NCBI GenBank assembly: GCA_947506155.1
Contig: CANNNV010000007.1
Location: 1-39,611 of the forward strand
Length of the DNA: 39,611 nucleotides
Source: Methylococcaceae bacterium
GTDB taxonomy: Bacteria > Pseudomonadota > Gammaproteobacteria > Methylococcales > Methylomonadaceae
Reading direction: 5' to 3'
The notes beneath the pieces were generated by a model. That model ran no database searches. It saw nothing but the letters and a program-made list of their open reading frames with translations, and was not told the DNA's origin. Positions 16,861 to 25,799 of this stretch are shown here, in pieces (position 1 is the stretch's first letter; the number at the start of each line of letters is the position of its first letter). The position numbers were made by a program, and so were the translations under genes.

Positions 16861-17532
16861 ATGACTAGCTTTAAAAACTCATTGTTCGCCTCCTCACTGC
16901 TGATTATTAGCTTAATAGCCGATGTGGAAGCTGCGACAACAGCCGGAGCCCCGATAAAAGTTGCTATCAGCTTTCCGCCCGGCAGTGCTGGATTGGGCGT
17001 TGCAAAAACATTGCCTAGCTCTACTAAATTCTCACCTTGTGTAGATCGCACAAAAGTAGATAATGCAACATTTTCGATAACCTATGACGCAACAAATGCA
17101 AAGTCGGATACGGCTACGCCTTTCAATGTTTATGTATTTTTTTATAATTCCGAGGGAGTTAATGTCGCTGCGGATAAATTTTATTCGATTAGTAATGCGG
17201 GGATGGGAAGAGGTATTTCCGCAACGCCGTATGCAAATGCAGATGCTATTCAAAGCGATGTAGTAGCTACAACTTTCGTTCCTTATTTAGATCGAAGCGA
17301 TAATATTAATATTGGTTCAGTTACCGAAACTCTATTTGGTGTGGCTCTTCGACTTGACTCATTAGTAGTAGGCGCTAGCTTAAACACCGGTACATGGCAG
17401 TTAATCGGTATTTTGGCCGACCCCGATACGGTTGACTTTACAAAGCCCTCTACATGGGCAGCTTGGGATGTTGCTGTACTGACGTCTGGTATGCCGTGGC
17501 AAGGTACAGCAGCCTTAGCAACCTGTCAATAA
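16861..17532 (+). CDS. Exported protein of unknown function, paralogue B
   Basis: 223 residues, tandem paralogue of the preceding gene. The first 25 residues are identical to paralogue A, as is most of KVAISFPxGSAGL. The mature middle has diverged clearly (for example DKFYSISNAGMGRGI against DSFYSISKAGMGVGI), and the end STWAAWDVAVL, GMPWQG is conserved. Both single cysteines (FSPC, ATC) are kept. AAGGA precedes the ATG at the same distance. The period between copies is 837 bp. Function unknown; the pattern fits a secreted or surface protein whose mature part is evolving fast. Confidence 0.85.
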   Translation: MTSFKNSLFASSLLIISLIADVEAATTAGAPIKVAISFPPGSAGLGVAKTLPSSTKFSPCVDRTKVDNATFSITYDATNAKSDTATPFNVYVFFYNSEGVNVAADKFYSISNAGMGRGISATPYANADAIQSDVVATTFVPYLDRSDNINIGSVTETLFGVALRLDSLVVGASLNTGTWQLIGILADPDTVDFTKPSTWAAWDVAVLTSGMPWQGTAALATCQ

Positions 17533-17537
17533 GCTAA

Positions 17538-17573
17538 CTGCTCCCGAGGAACACATTCCTCGGGAGCAGTTTT
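17538..17573 (+). terminator. Rho-independent terminator of paralogue B
   Basis: Perfect copy of the hairpin at 16734: 14-bp stem 17538-17551 with 17556-17569, loop CACA, then TTTT. The CACTTGATTG and TTTTTTGAG downstream sequence is also repeated. Confidence 0.92.
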
Positions 17574-17640
17574 CACTTGATTGATTTTTTTGAGTTTATA
17601 AATGTTTTTTCGATAGCCTAGCCACGAAATCAAAAACAGC

Positions 17641-18807
17641 ATGGCTAAATTAACAACTCATTATGATAATTTAAATGTGTCGCGCAATGCGCCGGCCAGT
17701 GTTATTAAGGCTGCCTATAAAGCGCTTAGTCAATATTATCATCCTGATAAATATATCGGTGAGCATGAAGAAGCACTGCGGATTATGAAAGCGATTAATA
17801 GCGCTTATGCAGTTTTATCGGATGCTACTAAAAAGGCTATGCATGACCAATGGATAGACACGCAGGAAAGAGAGCACGCAGCTTATGAAACGCAACGGAT
17901 AATAACCATTATTAGCAAAGCTTATGCTGATCCACCAGCCATTGTTCAAAAAAATATTCCCGAGCATTTTAGCTTTAGTCATACGTTTTGGAAAATTATC
18001 CACTCGATGGTTAATACGCTTCGTTGCTTAAGAACTAAGCCACAACGTTCATCTGCCATCAACAACAAACGCGTTATCAAAATCCGGGTCGTTAAAAAAA
18101 TACTGGGCTTAATGGCTTTGATTGGCATGATATGGCTAGCGGTTACTTTTTACCTACCGAAGTCAAAAACAACAGTGACGACGGTTAATCAAAATGTTGT
18201 GAGCGTATTAAAAAAAGCTAAATACTGGGTCGATCAGGGTCAAGTTATCAAAGCGTTGCCTTTGTATTTGCAGTTGGCAATGCAGGGTAATGCGGATGCG
18301 CAGTTTTATACAGGCTTGCTGTACATCAATGGGCACGGTATTGCCAAGGATGAACACCAGGCTGTTAATTGGTTGGGCAAGGCGGCCAAGCAGGGGCATA
18401 AAGAAGCCCAATCAAAATTAGGTTTTATGTACGCAACTGGGAAAGGCGTGGTGAAAAATGATAGCCTGGCTGTTTACTGGTGCTACAAAGCCGCTGAACA
18501 CGGTGATGTTTTTGCGCAATATAATCTAGGCTTGATTTACGAAAAAGGCCAGGGTGTCGCGCAAGATAACAGCCTCGCTTTTTCTTGGTACAGCAAGGCT
18601 GCTGCACAAGGCGATGCCCAAGCTCAATATAATTTAGGTGTTATGTACGAAAAAGGTGTGGGCGTGGCAAAAGATAGCAAGCAGGCAGCTACTTTTTACC
18701 GAGAGGCTGCCAAACAAGGTCTGGCAGCGGCGGTTACTGCTTTAAAAAAATCGAGAGTAGAGAAGCTAAAAAGTGATGATGTGCCCGATAGTGAAGTTAT
18801 TCAATAG
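17641..18807 (+). CDS. J-domain / Sel1-repeat membrane protein
   Basis: 388 residues. Residues 6-65 form a J domain with the essential HPD (34-36) in YYHPDKY, so it should stimulate an Hsp70 such as DnaK. A basic linker leads to one transmembrane helix at about 156-176 (GLMALIGMIWLAVTFYL). The rest is four to five Sel1 repeats of 36 residues (AQFYTGLLYINGHGIAKD, AQSKLGFMYATGKGVVK, AQYNLGLIYEKGQGVAQD, AQYNLGVMYEKGVGVAKD), a protein-interaction solenoid. Positive charges before the helix predict a cytoplasmic J domain and a periplasmic Sel1 part. Clients are unknown. It follows the paralogue B terminator and shares no operon with it. Confidence 0.88.
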   Translation: MAKLTTHYDNLNVSRNAPASVIKAAYKALSQYYHPDKYIGEHEEALRIMKAINSAYAVLSDATKKAMHDQWIDTQEREHAAYETQRIITIISKAYADPPAIVQKNIPEHFSFSHTFWKIIHSMVNTLRCLRTKPQRSSAINNKRVIKIRVVKKILGLMALIGMIWLAVTFYLPKSKTTVTTVNQNVVSVLKKAKYWVDQGQVIKALPLYLQLAMQGNADAQFYTGLLYINGHGIAKDEHQAVNWLGKAAKQGHKEAQSKLGFMYATGKGVVKNDSLAVYWCYKAAEHGDVFAQYNLGLIYEKGQGVAQDNSLAFSWYSKAAAQGDAQAQYNLGVMYEKGVGVAKDSKQAATFYREAAKQGLAAAVTALKKSRVEKLKSDDVPDSEVIQ

Positions 18808-18903
18808 ATCTATTTCTAATAATCGTTGTTTCTGTCGCTGACCTGAGCGGCTTTTAAATTCATACTGCATTAATCTAACGATGTCTCCCGGTCGTTTTTC
18901 AGT

Positions 18904-18909
18904 TATAAT
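18904..18909 (+). promoter_or_regulatory. Candidate -10 box for the glyQ cluster
   Basis: TATAAT, 33 bases before the GTG of glyQ, inside the gap after the J-domain gene. No good -35 was found at 16-18 bases. Confidence 0.35.
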
Positions 18910-18942
18910 CCCCCACTTTTTGTTGCCCAAGAGCATTAACCC

Positions 18943-19857
18943 GTGTCCAGTATAAACAACGACTTATCGACTTTCCAGGGACTGATCCTGGCCTTACAGG
19001 AATACTGGTCAGCACAGGGCTGTATTTTATTGCAGCCGCTGGATCAGGAAGTAGGGGCGGGGACTTTTCATCCAGCCACTTTTTTGCGCGCGATTGGTCC
19101 CGAGCCGTGGAATGCAGCCTATGTCCAGCCTTCGCGCCGGCCGACTGACGGCCGCTTTGGCGAAAATCCGAACCGGCTCCAGCATTATTATCAGTTTCAA
19201 GTGGTGTTAAAGCCCTCGCCGGACAATATTCAGGAGCTGTATCTGGGTTCGTTGCGCCATTTGGGTCTGGATTTGCTCGAACACGATGTGCGCTTTGTCG
19301 AAGACAATTGGGAATCGCCGACACTCGGTGCCTGGGGTCTGGGCTGGGAAGTCTGGCTGAACGGCATGGAAGTAACCCAGTTCACTTATTTTCAGCAAGT
19401 CGGTGGTCTTGAATGTCGTCCTGTTACCGGTGAGATTACTTACGGTCTGGAGCGGATCGCGATGTATTTGCAGGGCGTTAAAAGTGTTTATGATCTGGTC
19501 TGGACCCAAGGGCCGCACGGCACTGTCACATACGGCGACGTGTTTCATCAGAATGAAGTGGAAATGTCTGCTTACAATTTTGAACATGCTAATGTCGAGT
19601 TCATGTTCCAGTGTTTTGACACTTACGAGCAGGAATGCACCAAGCTGATCGCGCTGAATTTGCCGTTGCCCGCCTATGAAATGGTGCTAAAAGCCTCGCA
19701 TGCCTTTAACCTGCTGGATGCGCGTCATGCCATTTCGGTTACCGAGCGCCAACGCTATCTTTTAAGAGTCAGAAACATGGCCAAATCTGTGGCTGAAATC
19801 TATTACCAACGCCGTGAAGCGCTGGGATTTCCGATGTTAACCGGGCAGGGAGCATAA
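18943..19857 (+). CDS. glyQ: Glycine--tRNA ligase alpha subunit
   Basis: 304 residues, class II aminoacyl-tRNA synthetase catalytic subunit of the bacterial alpha2beta2 enzyme. Conserved stretches visible: [72 protein letters not shown] and [10 protein letters not shown]. It charges tRNA-Gly with glycine. The start is GTG; no ATG lies between it and the conserved TFQGL segment. It is followed by glyS after one base, so the subunits are made together. Confidence 0.98.
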   Translation: MSSINNDLSTFQGLILALQEYWSAQGCILLQPLDQEVGAGTFHPATFLRAIGPEPWNAAYVQPSRRPTDGRFGENPNRLQHYYQFQVVLKPSPDNIQELYLGSLRHLGLDLLEHDVRFVEDNWESPTLGAWGLGWEVWLNGMEVTQFTYFQQVGGLECRPVTGEITYGLERIAMYLQGVKSVYDLVWTQGPHGTVTYGDVFHQNEVEMSAYNFEHANVEFMFQCFDTYEQECTKLIALNLPLPAYEMVLKASHAFNLLDARHAISVTERQRYLLRVRNMAKSVAEIYYQRREALGFPMLTGQGA

Positions 19858-19858
19858 C

Positions 19859-21922
19859 ATGAGCAAACATTTACTGTTCGAACTGGGTTCGGAAGAGCTG
19901 CCGCCCAAGACTTTGCTGAAATTGAGCAATGCCTTGCTCAACAATATTGTCCAGGGCTTAAATGCCGCCGAGTTATCGTTTACTGCCAGCAAGGCTTATG
20001 CAACGCCGAGACGATTGGCGGTGCTGATTGAAAATCTGGCCATCAAGCAGCCCGATAAAACCGTGGAAAAACGCGGCCCTGCGCTGCAGGCGGCTTTTGC
20101 CCCTGACGGATCGCCCAGTAAAGCGGCCTTGGGTTTTGCGCTCAGTTGCAATACTGACTTCGACAATCTGGAGCGCTTAAAAACCGACAAGGGTGAGTGG
20201 CTCAGCTATACCCAGGCAGTTCAAGGTCTAGCGACCGAGAACCTGATCCCGGATATCATCCGGTCAAGCATTGCCAATTTGCCGATAGCCAAGCGGATGC
20301 GCTGGGGCAGCTTCACCACTGAGTTTGTCAGGCCGGTACATTGGGCGGTTTTGCTTTATGGTGCTAAGGTCATTGAAACCGAAATTCTTGGACTGAAAAC
20401 CGGGGCAATCACCCAGGGCCACCGTTTTCATGCGCCACAAAAAATAACCCTGAGCCAGCCTGAAGACTATGTTGAGGTGTTGTATCAACAGGGCAGGGTG
20501 ATTGCCGATCTTGAACAGCGCAAAATATTAATCCGCGATGCGGCAGAAAAAGCCGCCGCCGCAGTTAATGGTTACGCCTACATAGAAGAAGAGTTGCTGG
20601 AGGAGATTGCCGCGTTAAACGAATGGCCAGTGCCGATTACCGGAACCTTCGATCCACGCTTTTTGGCGCTGCCGCCGGAAGTGTTGATCACCACTATGCA
20701 AACCAACCAGAAATATTTTCCGGTGAAAAATGCGGAGGGAGGTTTACTGGCTTACTTTATTACCTTCAGCAATATCGAAAGCACCAACCCGACTTCGATA
20801 CAACAAGGCAATGAACGCGTGGTGACGCCGCGTCTGTCAGACGCTGAATTTTTCTGGAATCAGGATAGAAAGAAAACGCTGGAAGACCGGGTTGAAAGCC
20901 TGTCCAGTGTGGTTTTTCAGGAAAGTCTGGGGTCGGTTTTTGCCAAAACCAAACGAGTGCAACAGCTGGCAAAATTTATTGCCGGACATTTACATGAAAA
21001 TGTCGAACTGGCGGAACGCGCTGCCTTACTGGCCAAAGCCGATCTGATGACCGAAATGGTCGGTGAATTTGGTAACCTGCAAGGTCTGATGGGGCGTTAC
21101 TATGCCTTGGCCGATAATGAGCCAGAAGCAGTTGCGCTGGCGTTGGAAGAACAGTATTTCCCGAAACAATCCGGCAGTCCGACTGCGGGCAGTGCCACCG
21201 GACAGATTGTTGCGATTGCAGAAAAAATAGACACCTTGGTCGGTATTTTTGCAGTCGGCTTGATCCCTACCGGCGACAAGGACCCTTATGCCTTGCGCCG
21301 CGCGGCTTTAGGTATTCTTAGAACTCTTATCGAGAATAAACTCGACATCAATATCGTCGAATTGACCGAGTTTGCCAGCGCCCAGATTAAAACTACTATC
21401 GAGCAAAGCGTAACTGCTGACAAGGTTATTGAGTTCATTTTCGACCGGTTAAAAGGCTATTGTCTGGATCAAGGCTATAGCGCCGATGAGTTTGATGCGG
21501 TCATTGCCGTTGCTCCTGCCGAACCGCTGGATTTTATGCAGCGTTTGCAGGCGGTTAAAGCATTCCGGCAGTTACCTGAAGCGGAAAGTCTGGCCGCAGC
21601 GAACAAGCGCATCCGCAATATTCTGAAAAAATCCGAGTCCCAACCGGCAGCTGTGGTGGGTAATTTAGTTGAACTTCAGGAAAAACAGTTATTGCAAGCC
21701 GCGTTGCAAGCCGCCGATGACATCAAGCCATTGCTGGCGCTGCGCGATTATCAGGCGACGCTGAATCGTCTGGCCGGCTTGCGCAATGATGTTGATACCT
21801 TTTTTGATCAGGTCATGGTGATGACCGATGACCTTGAGTTGCGTGCCAACCGCTTGGCCTTGCTGAACTTGTTGTCCGAGCAGTTTTTGACCTGTGCCGA
21901 TATTTCCCGGCTGCAATCGTAA
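19859..21922 (+). CDS. glyS: Glycine--tRNA ligase beta subunit
   Basis: 687 residues, normal for the family. It begins LLFELGSEELPPK, the universal GlyS start, and contains RRLAVLIENLA, TEFVRPVHWAVLL, FITFSNIE, DAEFFWNQDRK and GDKDPYALRRAALGI. The C-terminal part has the anticodon-binding DALR-like fold with the ANKRIRNILKK helix. It binds tRNA-Gly and partners with the alpha subunit. Its stop is four bases before the gmhB ATG, so the four-gene cluster is probably one transcript. Confidence 0.98.
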   Translation: MSKHLLFELGSEELPPKTLLKLSNALLNNIVQGLNAAELSFTASKAYATPRRLAVLIENLAIKQPDKTVEKRGPALQAAFAPDGSPSKAALGFALSCNTDFDNLERLKTDKGEWLSYTQAVQGLATENLIPDIIRSSIANLPIAKRMRWGSFTTEFVRPVHWAVLLYGAKVIETEILGLKTGAITQGHRFHAPQKITLSQPEDYVEVLYQQGRVIADLEQRKILIRDAAEKAAAAVNGYAYIEEELLEEIAALNEWPVPITGTFDPRFLALPPEVLITTMQTNQKYFPVKNAEGGLLAYFITFSNIESTNPTSIQQGNERVVTPRLSDAEFFWNQDRKKTLEDRVESLSSVVFQESLGSVFAKTKRVQQLAKFIAGHLHENVELAERAALLAKADLMTEMVGEFGNLQGLMGRYYALADNEPEAVALALEEQYFPKQSGSPTAGSATGQIVAIAEKIDTLVGIFAVGLIPTGDKDPYALRRAALGILRTLIENKLDINIVELTEFASAQIKTTIEQSVTADKVIEFIFDRLKGYCLDQGYSADEFDAVIAVAPAEPLDFMQRLQAVKAFRQLPEAESLAAANKRIRNILKKSESQPAAVVGNLVELQEKQLLQAALQAADDIKPLLALRDYQATLNRLAGLRNDVDTFFDQVMVMTDDLELRANRLALLNLLSEQFLTCADISRLQS

Positions 21923-21926
21923 AACT

Positions 21927-22478
21927 ATGCCTGAAAGCCGCTATGTGCTGTTGGATCGTGATGGCGTAATTAATCATGACTCGGAAGACTTTATAAAATC
22001 TCCTGAGCAATGGCTGCCGATTCCCGGTAGCCTTGAGGCCATAGCCCTGTTTGTTGAGCAGGGTTACACGGTTGTGGTTGTTACCAATCAATCGGGACTG
22101 GCTCGAGGTTTGTTCGATCTTGCGATGCTGGAAAAAATCCATCAAAAAATGTGCTTGATGGTCGAACAAAAAGGCGGGAAAATCGACGCGATCTATTTTT
22201 GTCCGCATGGCCCTGACGACAATTGCAACTGCCGCAAGCCCAAGCCGGGATTGCTGCTGGCTTTTGCTTATGACAAGAATATCAGCCTGAGCGGCATTCC
22301 GGTGATCGGTGATTCACTGCGGGACTTACAAGCAGCAGAGGCTGTTAATGCAAGTCCGATACTGGTCAAGACCGGCAAAGGCCAACAAACCCTAGATAAT
22401 AATCCCGAGCTTAACTTTCCTGTTTTTGAAAATTTATATGACGCAGCAAAATACCTCACTTCAAGATCCCCGGCCTAA
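21927..22478 (+). CDS. gmhB: D-glycero-beta-D-manno-heptose-1,7-bisphosphate 7-phosphatase
   Basis: 183 residues, HAD-superfamily enzyme of ADP-heptose synthesis for the LPS inner core. Nucleophile and acid/base are in LDRDGVIN (Asp 10 and 12). VVTNQSG is HAD motif II. The zinc-binding loop CPHGPDDNCNCRKPKPG is diagnostic of GmhB, and VIGDSLRDLQAA is the last motif. A GTG at 21894 would extend the frame into glyS; the ATG at 21927 puts the HAD motif at its usual distance and is preferred. It overlaps plsC by 41 bases. Confidence 0.94.
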   Translation: MPESRYVLLDRDGVINHDSEDFIKSPEQWLPIPGSLEAIALFVEQGYTVVVVTNQSGLARGLFDLAMLEKIHQKMCLMVEQKGGKIDAIYFCPHGPDDNCNCRKPKPGLLLAFAYDKNISLSGIPVIGDSLRDLQAAEAVNASPILVKTGKGQQTLDNNPELNFPVFENLYDAAKYLTSRSPA

Positions 22479-23184
22479 AAATTATATAGGCTCGGCCCTG
22501 CTGTTTTTCGGCATTTTTTTTACCGCGACCATCGTCGGCATTTTACTTATTCTGGGCATGCTGACGACGTTCAAGATACGCTGGAAAATTGGCCATGTCT
22601 GGTGCGCGGTGATTCGTTGGATGACCAAAGCGTTTTGCGGATTGACTTACGAAGTCGAAGGACTGGAACATATCAACCCGCAGCAAGCGGCGATTATCTT
22701 CAGCAATCACCAGTCGGCTTGGGAAACGCTGGCGTTGCGCTATATTCTGCCGCCGCATTCGGTAGTCATCAAGCGCGAGCTGTTGTGGTTGCCGATTTGG
22801 GGCTGGTCACTGCTAACCTTGAAATCCATCGTGATTAACCGGAAAAATCAACGCGCGGCGTTACGGGCTTTACTTGAACAAGGTACGAGGTATTTGAATG
22901 AAGGCTTATGGGTGCTGATTTTTCCGGAAGGCACGCGTGCCGGCGCCAGAGAAGTATTGAAATTTAATATTGGCGGTGCGATGCTGGCGCAAAAATCAGG
23001 GTTTCCAGTTATTCCGGTCGTCCATAATGCCGGTGATTTTTGGCCGCGTTACAGTTTTTTAAAATATCCCGGCGTGATTAAGCTGAAAATTGGTCCGGTC
23101 ATAGAAACCAAGGGCCGCAAAGCCGGCGACATCAATGCCGAAGCCGAAGCCTGGATAACACAGGCGATGAAGGAGATGGATTGA
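22438..23184 (+). CDS. plsC: 1-acyl-sn-glycerol-3-phosphate acyltransferase
   Basis: 248 residues. One N-terminal transmembrane segment (LFFGIFFTATIVGILLILG) anchors it in the inner membrane. The acyltransferase motifs are NHQSAWE (His 91, an HX4E rather than HX4D form, as in a known subset of PlsC proteins), the block around SIVINRKNQRAA, FPEGTR (about 162) and VIPVVHNAG. It makes phosphatidic acid from lysophosphatidic acid. A TTG four codons upstream is also possible, but the ATG at 22438 is preferred. The gene starts inside the gmhB end, implying coupling. Confidence 0.93.
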   Translation: MTQQNTSLQDPRPKNYIGSALLFFGIFFTATIVGILLILGMLTTFKIRWKIGHVWCAVIRWMTKAFCGLTYEVEGLEHINPQQAAIIFSNHQSAWETLALRYILPPHSVVIKRELLWLPIWGWSLLTLKSIVINRKNQRAALRALLEQGTRYLNEGLWVLIFPEGTRAGAREVLKFNIGGAMLAQKSGFPVIPVVHNAGDFWPRYSFLKYPGVIKLKIGPVIETKGRKAGDINAEAEAWITQAMKEMD

Positions 23185-23192
23185 AATTCACG

Positions 23193-23198
23193 TATAAT
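23193..23198 (+). promoter_or_regulatory. Candidate -10 box for the small lipoprotein gene
   Basis: TATAAT just after the plsC stop and 37 bases before the lipoprotein ATG. No convincing -35 box at the proper spacing. Confidence 0.3.
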
Positions 23199-23235
23199 TC
23201 CATACCCTGTATTTTCACTAAATAACGGTACATTC

Positions 23236-23643
23236 ATGAAAAAAATATTACTCATTTCCATCGCTGCCTTATTGCTGCCAGGTTGCGCAGATAAGAACCA
23301 GTATGAACAGGCTATCTTGGAGCAACTGCAGCTGGATAAGGATATCAAGGATTATAAAGCCTCGCCCGAACGCATGGCTAAATGCGTAGTGGATTCGACC
23401 TCGAACCACATGCCCGGTGTTTTTGGTTTGGATCCCACGCGCTTGACGGCTTACCGTAACTATACAAAAATGCTGACGCTGTCCTCTTCTAAAGATCCCA
23501 AAAAGACGCTGGAAGAATTGCGCACTGATTTTGGTTCACCTAAAGAGCTTGCAGAAGCTCATACCAACTATACCGAGAGCCTGATGGAATGTATGTCTGC
23601 ATCGATTGCAGAATCAGAAGATGAGGCCAAAGCGGAAAAATAA
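23236..23643 (+). CDS. Small lipoprotein of unknown function
   Basis: 135 residues with a lipoprotein signal (MKKILLISIAALLLPGC, Cys 17 in LPGC) followed by Ala-Asp. An Asp at +2 would favour inner-membrane retention, but the residue after Cys is Ala, so sorting to the outer membrane is more likely. The mature part is highly charged and probably helical (EQAILEQLQLDKDIKDYK, LEELRTDFGSPKELAEAH) with two further cysteines (KCVVD, ECMS). I do not recognise the family. A strong palindromic terminator follows and faces ychJ. Confidence 0.8.
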   Translation: MKKILLISIAALLLPGCADKNQYEQAILEQLQLDKDIKDYKASPERMAKCVVDSTSNHMPGVFGLDPTRLTAYRNYTKMLTLSSSKDPKKTLEELRTDFGSPKELAEAHTNYTESLMECMSASIAESEDEAKAEK

Positions 23644-23663
23644 CGTTGTCCCTAGTCCAGCCG

Positions 23664-23711
23664 CGTAGGTCGGGTTAGCGCAGCATAACCCGACCTGCTA
23701 CGTCGCTTTTT
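23664..23711. terminator. Palindrome AGGTCGGGTTA/TAACCCGACCT with T-tract
   Basis: An 11-bp perfect stem (23667-23677 with 23686-23696), loop GCGCAGCA, extended by CGTAG/CTACG, then CGCTTTTT. It can terminate the lipoprotein transcript. The same GTAGGTCGGGTTAGCG type of sequence is, as far as I remember, a common dispersed intergenic repeat in several bacteria, so it may be a repeat used as a terminator. Confidence 0.75.
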
Positions 23712-23714
23712 ACA

Positions 23715-24200
23715 TTACTCCGCGCCGCAACAGCGCTTGAACTTTTTGCCGCTGCCGCAGGAACACGGGGCATTCTTGCCCAGATTGGTTTGTAGACCTG
23801 TTTTGCGGATCGATTTAACCGGGCCGTCCAGATAAAACCAGCTGCCCGAGCGTTTGATAAACTGACTGATTTCAGTCATGACGTGCGCCTCGCCATCCTG
23901 CAAATAATGCGCCTTGAACTCCACCACGCCTTTAACATCCTTACTTCCGCCTTTTTTGGTCGAGATTATTTCCAGTCGTTGCCAATCAACCTGTTCCTTG
24001 GAAAAATCGATCAATTCAGGTCGTGCCGTGACGTCCCAGGTTTCCTGTAAATAAGCCGCATTGCCCAGCGCAAACGAGGTAAAGCGCGAACGCATCAAGG
24101 CTACGGCTGTTTCCGGCTTTTTTTCACCGGAATGAAAAAGACCGCAGCATTCCGCATAAGCTAGCCCCAAATCGCAAAGACAAACCACCGGTGTATTCAA
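23715..24200 (-). CDS. ychJ: UPF0225-family protein, YchJ-like, with SEC-C motif
   Basis: 161 residues (E. coli YchJ 152). The N-terminus has a cysteine cluster (CLCDLGLAYAECCGLFH), the central NTF2-like domain includes ALMRSRFTSFALGNAAYLQ and WQRLEI, and the C-terminus ends in the metal-binding SEC-C motif PCSCGSGKKFKRCCG, also found at the SecA C-terminus. The biochemical function of the family is not established. The gene begins 12 bases after the helicase stop on the same strand and is likely co-transcribed with it. Confidence 0.9.
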   Translation of the reverse strand: MNTPVVCLCDLGLAYAECCGLFHSGEKKPETAVALMRSRFTSFALGNAAYLQETWDVTARPELIDFSKEQVDWQRLEIISTKKGGSKDVKGVVEFKAHYLQDGEAHVMTEISQFIKRSGSWFYLDGPVKSIRKTGLQTNLGKNAPCSCGSGKKFKRCCGAE

Positions 24201-24211
24201 AGCGAGTATCC

Positions 24212-25468
24212 TTAAATGCTATTGGCTCTGGGCCTGCTTCTGCCCTGCGTACTGCTGGGCTTGCGAGGGCTTGAATTTCTAACCGGACGCGGGCCGCGTG
24301 GTTCTTCTGGCGGCATTGGTGGCGCTACCAGCGAGGCTTCAAAGCCGGGTATCTGTTCGCGTTTAATTTCCTTGCCGATCAGTTTTTCTACCGAACGCAA
24401 GAAGCTGTACTCATCATGAGATACCAGTGATACGGCTTGACCTTCTTCGCCGGCACGTCCAGTACGGCCAATTCTATGTACATAATCTTCCGGCGCTTTA
24501 GGCAATTCAAAATTGACTACATGCGGCAACAGGTTGATATCGATGCCACGCGCAGCCACATCGGTCGCTACCAGCACTCTGATTTCACCGGCTTTAAAGC
24601 CTGAAAGAGCGCTGGTTCTGGCGCCCTGGCTTTTGTTGCCGTGGATCGCGGCGGCCTTGATATTGACCTTGTTAAGTTTTTCGGTCAGGCGATTCGCGCC
24701 GTGTTTAGTGGTGGTAAACACCAGAACCTGTTGCCAGTCCTGTTCCTTGATCAGGTGACAAAGCAGTTCGGTTTTATTGGCTTTATTGACCAGATAAGCG
24801 ACTTGCTGAATCAGTTCGGCGGCGGTGTTGCGCGCAGCGACTTCGATTTTTATCGGATTAACCAGCAGGCCGGTGGTGAGTTTGCGTATGTCTTCGGAAA
24901 AGGTCGCAGAAAACAGCAAGTTTTGACGTTTTTTCGGCAAAAAGCCGATGATTTTACGAATGTCCCGGATAAAGCCCATGTCCAGCATGCGGTCGGCTTC
25001 GTCTAGTATGAGTGTTTCTACTTGATCGAGTTTTACCGCATTTTGGTTGACCAGATCCAGTAAGCGTCCAGGCGTGGCGACCAATATGTCGACGCCGCCT
25101 CTTAAGCGCATCATCTGCGGGTTGATTTTTACCCCGCCAAAAACCACTTCGGATTTTAAGCGTGGGTGTAAATGAGCGCCATATTTGTTTACCGATTCGC
25201 CGATTTGTGCGGCAAGTTCCCGTGTCGGCGTCAGTATCAAGACCCTAACTGGCCTGTTATTGCCATACGCTTTTTGTGATAAACGGTGCAGGATAGGCAG
25301 GGTAAATCCTGCTGTTTTACCGGTTCCTGTTTGTGCGGCGGCGAGTACATCACGGCCACCTAAAACGGCTGGAATGGCTTGTGACTGTATGGGGGACGGC
25401 GTGGTATAGCCGGCATCCGCAATGGCGCGCAGCAAAGGATCAGATAAACCGAGGGTGGTAAATGGCAT
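24212..25468 (-). CDS. rhlE: DEAD-box RNA helicase, RhlE type
   Basis: 418 residues. Motifs in order: F...[14 protein letters not shown] (Q motif), AAQTGTGKT (motif I, about 45), PTRELAAQI (Ia), TPGRLLDL (Ib), [12 protein letters not shown] (II, about 155), FSATFS (III), [14 protein letters not shown] (IV), [12 protein letters not shown] (V) and [13 protein letters not shown] (VI). The tail is basic and Pro/Arg/Ser-rich ([15 protein letters not shown]), a usual non-specific RNA-binding extension. ATP-dependent RNA unwinding in rRNA maturation or mRNA decay is the usual role. RhlE is the best subgroup by motif and length; no specific RNA target can be inferred. Confidence 0.93.
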   Translation of the reverse strand: MPFTTLGLSDPLLRAIADAGYTTPSPIQSQAIPAVLGGRDVLAAAQTGTGKTAGFTLPILHRLSQKAYGNNRPVRVLILTPTRELAAQIGESVNKYGAHLHPRLKSEVVFGGVKINPQMMRLRGGVDILVATPGRLLDLVNQNAVKLDQVETLILDEADRMLDMGFIRDIRKIIGFLPKKRQNLLFSATFSEDIRKLTTGLLVNPIKIEVAARNTAAELIQQVAYLVNKANKTELLCHLIKEQDWQQVLVFTTTKHGANRLTEKLNKVNIKAAAIHGNKSQGARTSALSGFKAGEIRVLVATDVAARGIDINLLPHVVNFELPKAPEDYVHRIGRTGRAGEEGQAVSLVSHDEYSFLRSVEKLIGKEIKREQIPGFEASLVAPPMPPEEPRGPRPVRNSSPRKPSSTQGRSRPRANSI

Positions 25469-25756
25469 ATTTTTAGAGTCTCAATAAAAGGTTGCTGTTG
25501 ACTAATGTCTTACAGCGTTGTTTAAAGGGTGTAGGTTGGAATTCTCTCCGAGCTAAAGGAAGAGAATTGGAAACAGTTCAGCACAGGCTAACTTTAGTTT
25601 TAATCGAGTGCCAACTAAAATTTTATATTTTTTAAATGTTGCTGCCGCTGAAATATTTTACATTGTCTGCGTTACAACTTGATTATTTCACCACTAAAAA
25701 TGGTGTAATCAGATCCGCCAGGTAAACTGGGGCTTAAGGGGAATTTAGATGCTTGT
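25469..25756. other. Intergenic region between the helicase gene and tRNA-Ser
   Basis: About 290 A/T-rich bases. Only weak inverted repeats are seen: GAATTCTC...GAGAATTG near 25540-25570 and CACC...GGTG near 25691-25704. The leader of the helicase transcript lies here; RhlE-type helicases can have long leaders, but no clear promoter or cold-box was recognised. Confidence 0.4.
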
Positions 25757-25793
25757 TAAAATAACCGATTATTTTTAATAAAAGGTTATTTTA
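25757..25793 (-). terminator. Candidate terminator of tRNA-Ser
   Basis: On the minus strand, just after the encoded CCA, TAAAATAACC pairs with GGTTATTTTA (10-bp A/T-rich stem, plus coordinates 25757-25766 and 25784-25793). There is no separate U-run beyond the arm, so termination efficiency is uncertain. Confidence 0.4.
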
Positions 25794-25799
25794 CATATA

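Larger units (their letters stand above)
15973..17605 (+). repeat. Tandem duplication covering leader, gene and terminator
   Basis: Unit 1 (about 15973-16809) and unit 2 (about 16810-17605) each hold GTTAACTCTTTTAAACATAC, AAGGAATTTAATCATG, the exported-protein gene and the same terminator plus trailing TTTATAA. The offset between homologous points at the 5' side is 837 bases. Ends are nearly identical while the coding middles differ. Confidence 0.9.

Noticed and set aside
19403-19648. 81-codon frame inside glyQ
   Set aside because: Same-strand shadow in another frame of a strongly conserved gene.
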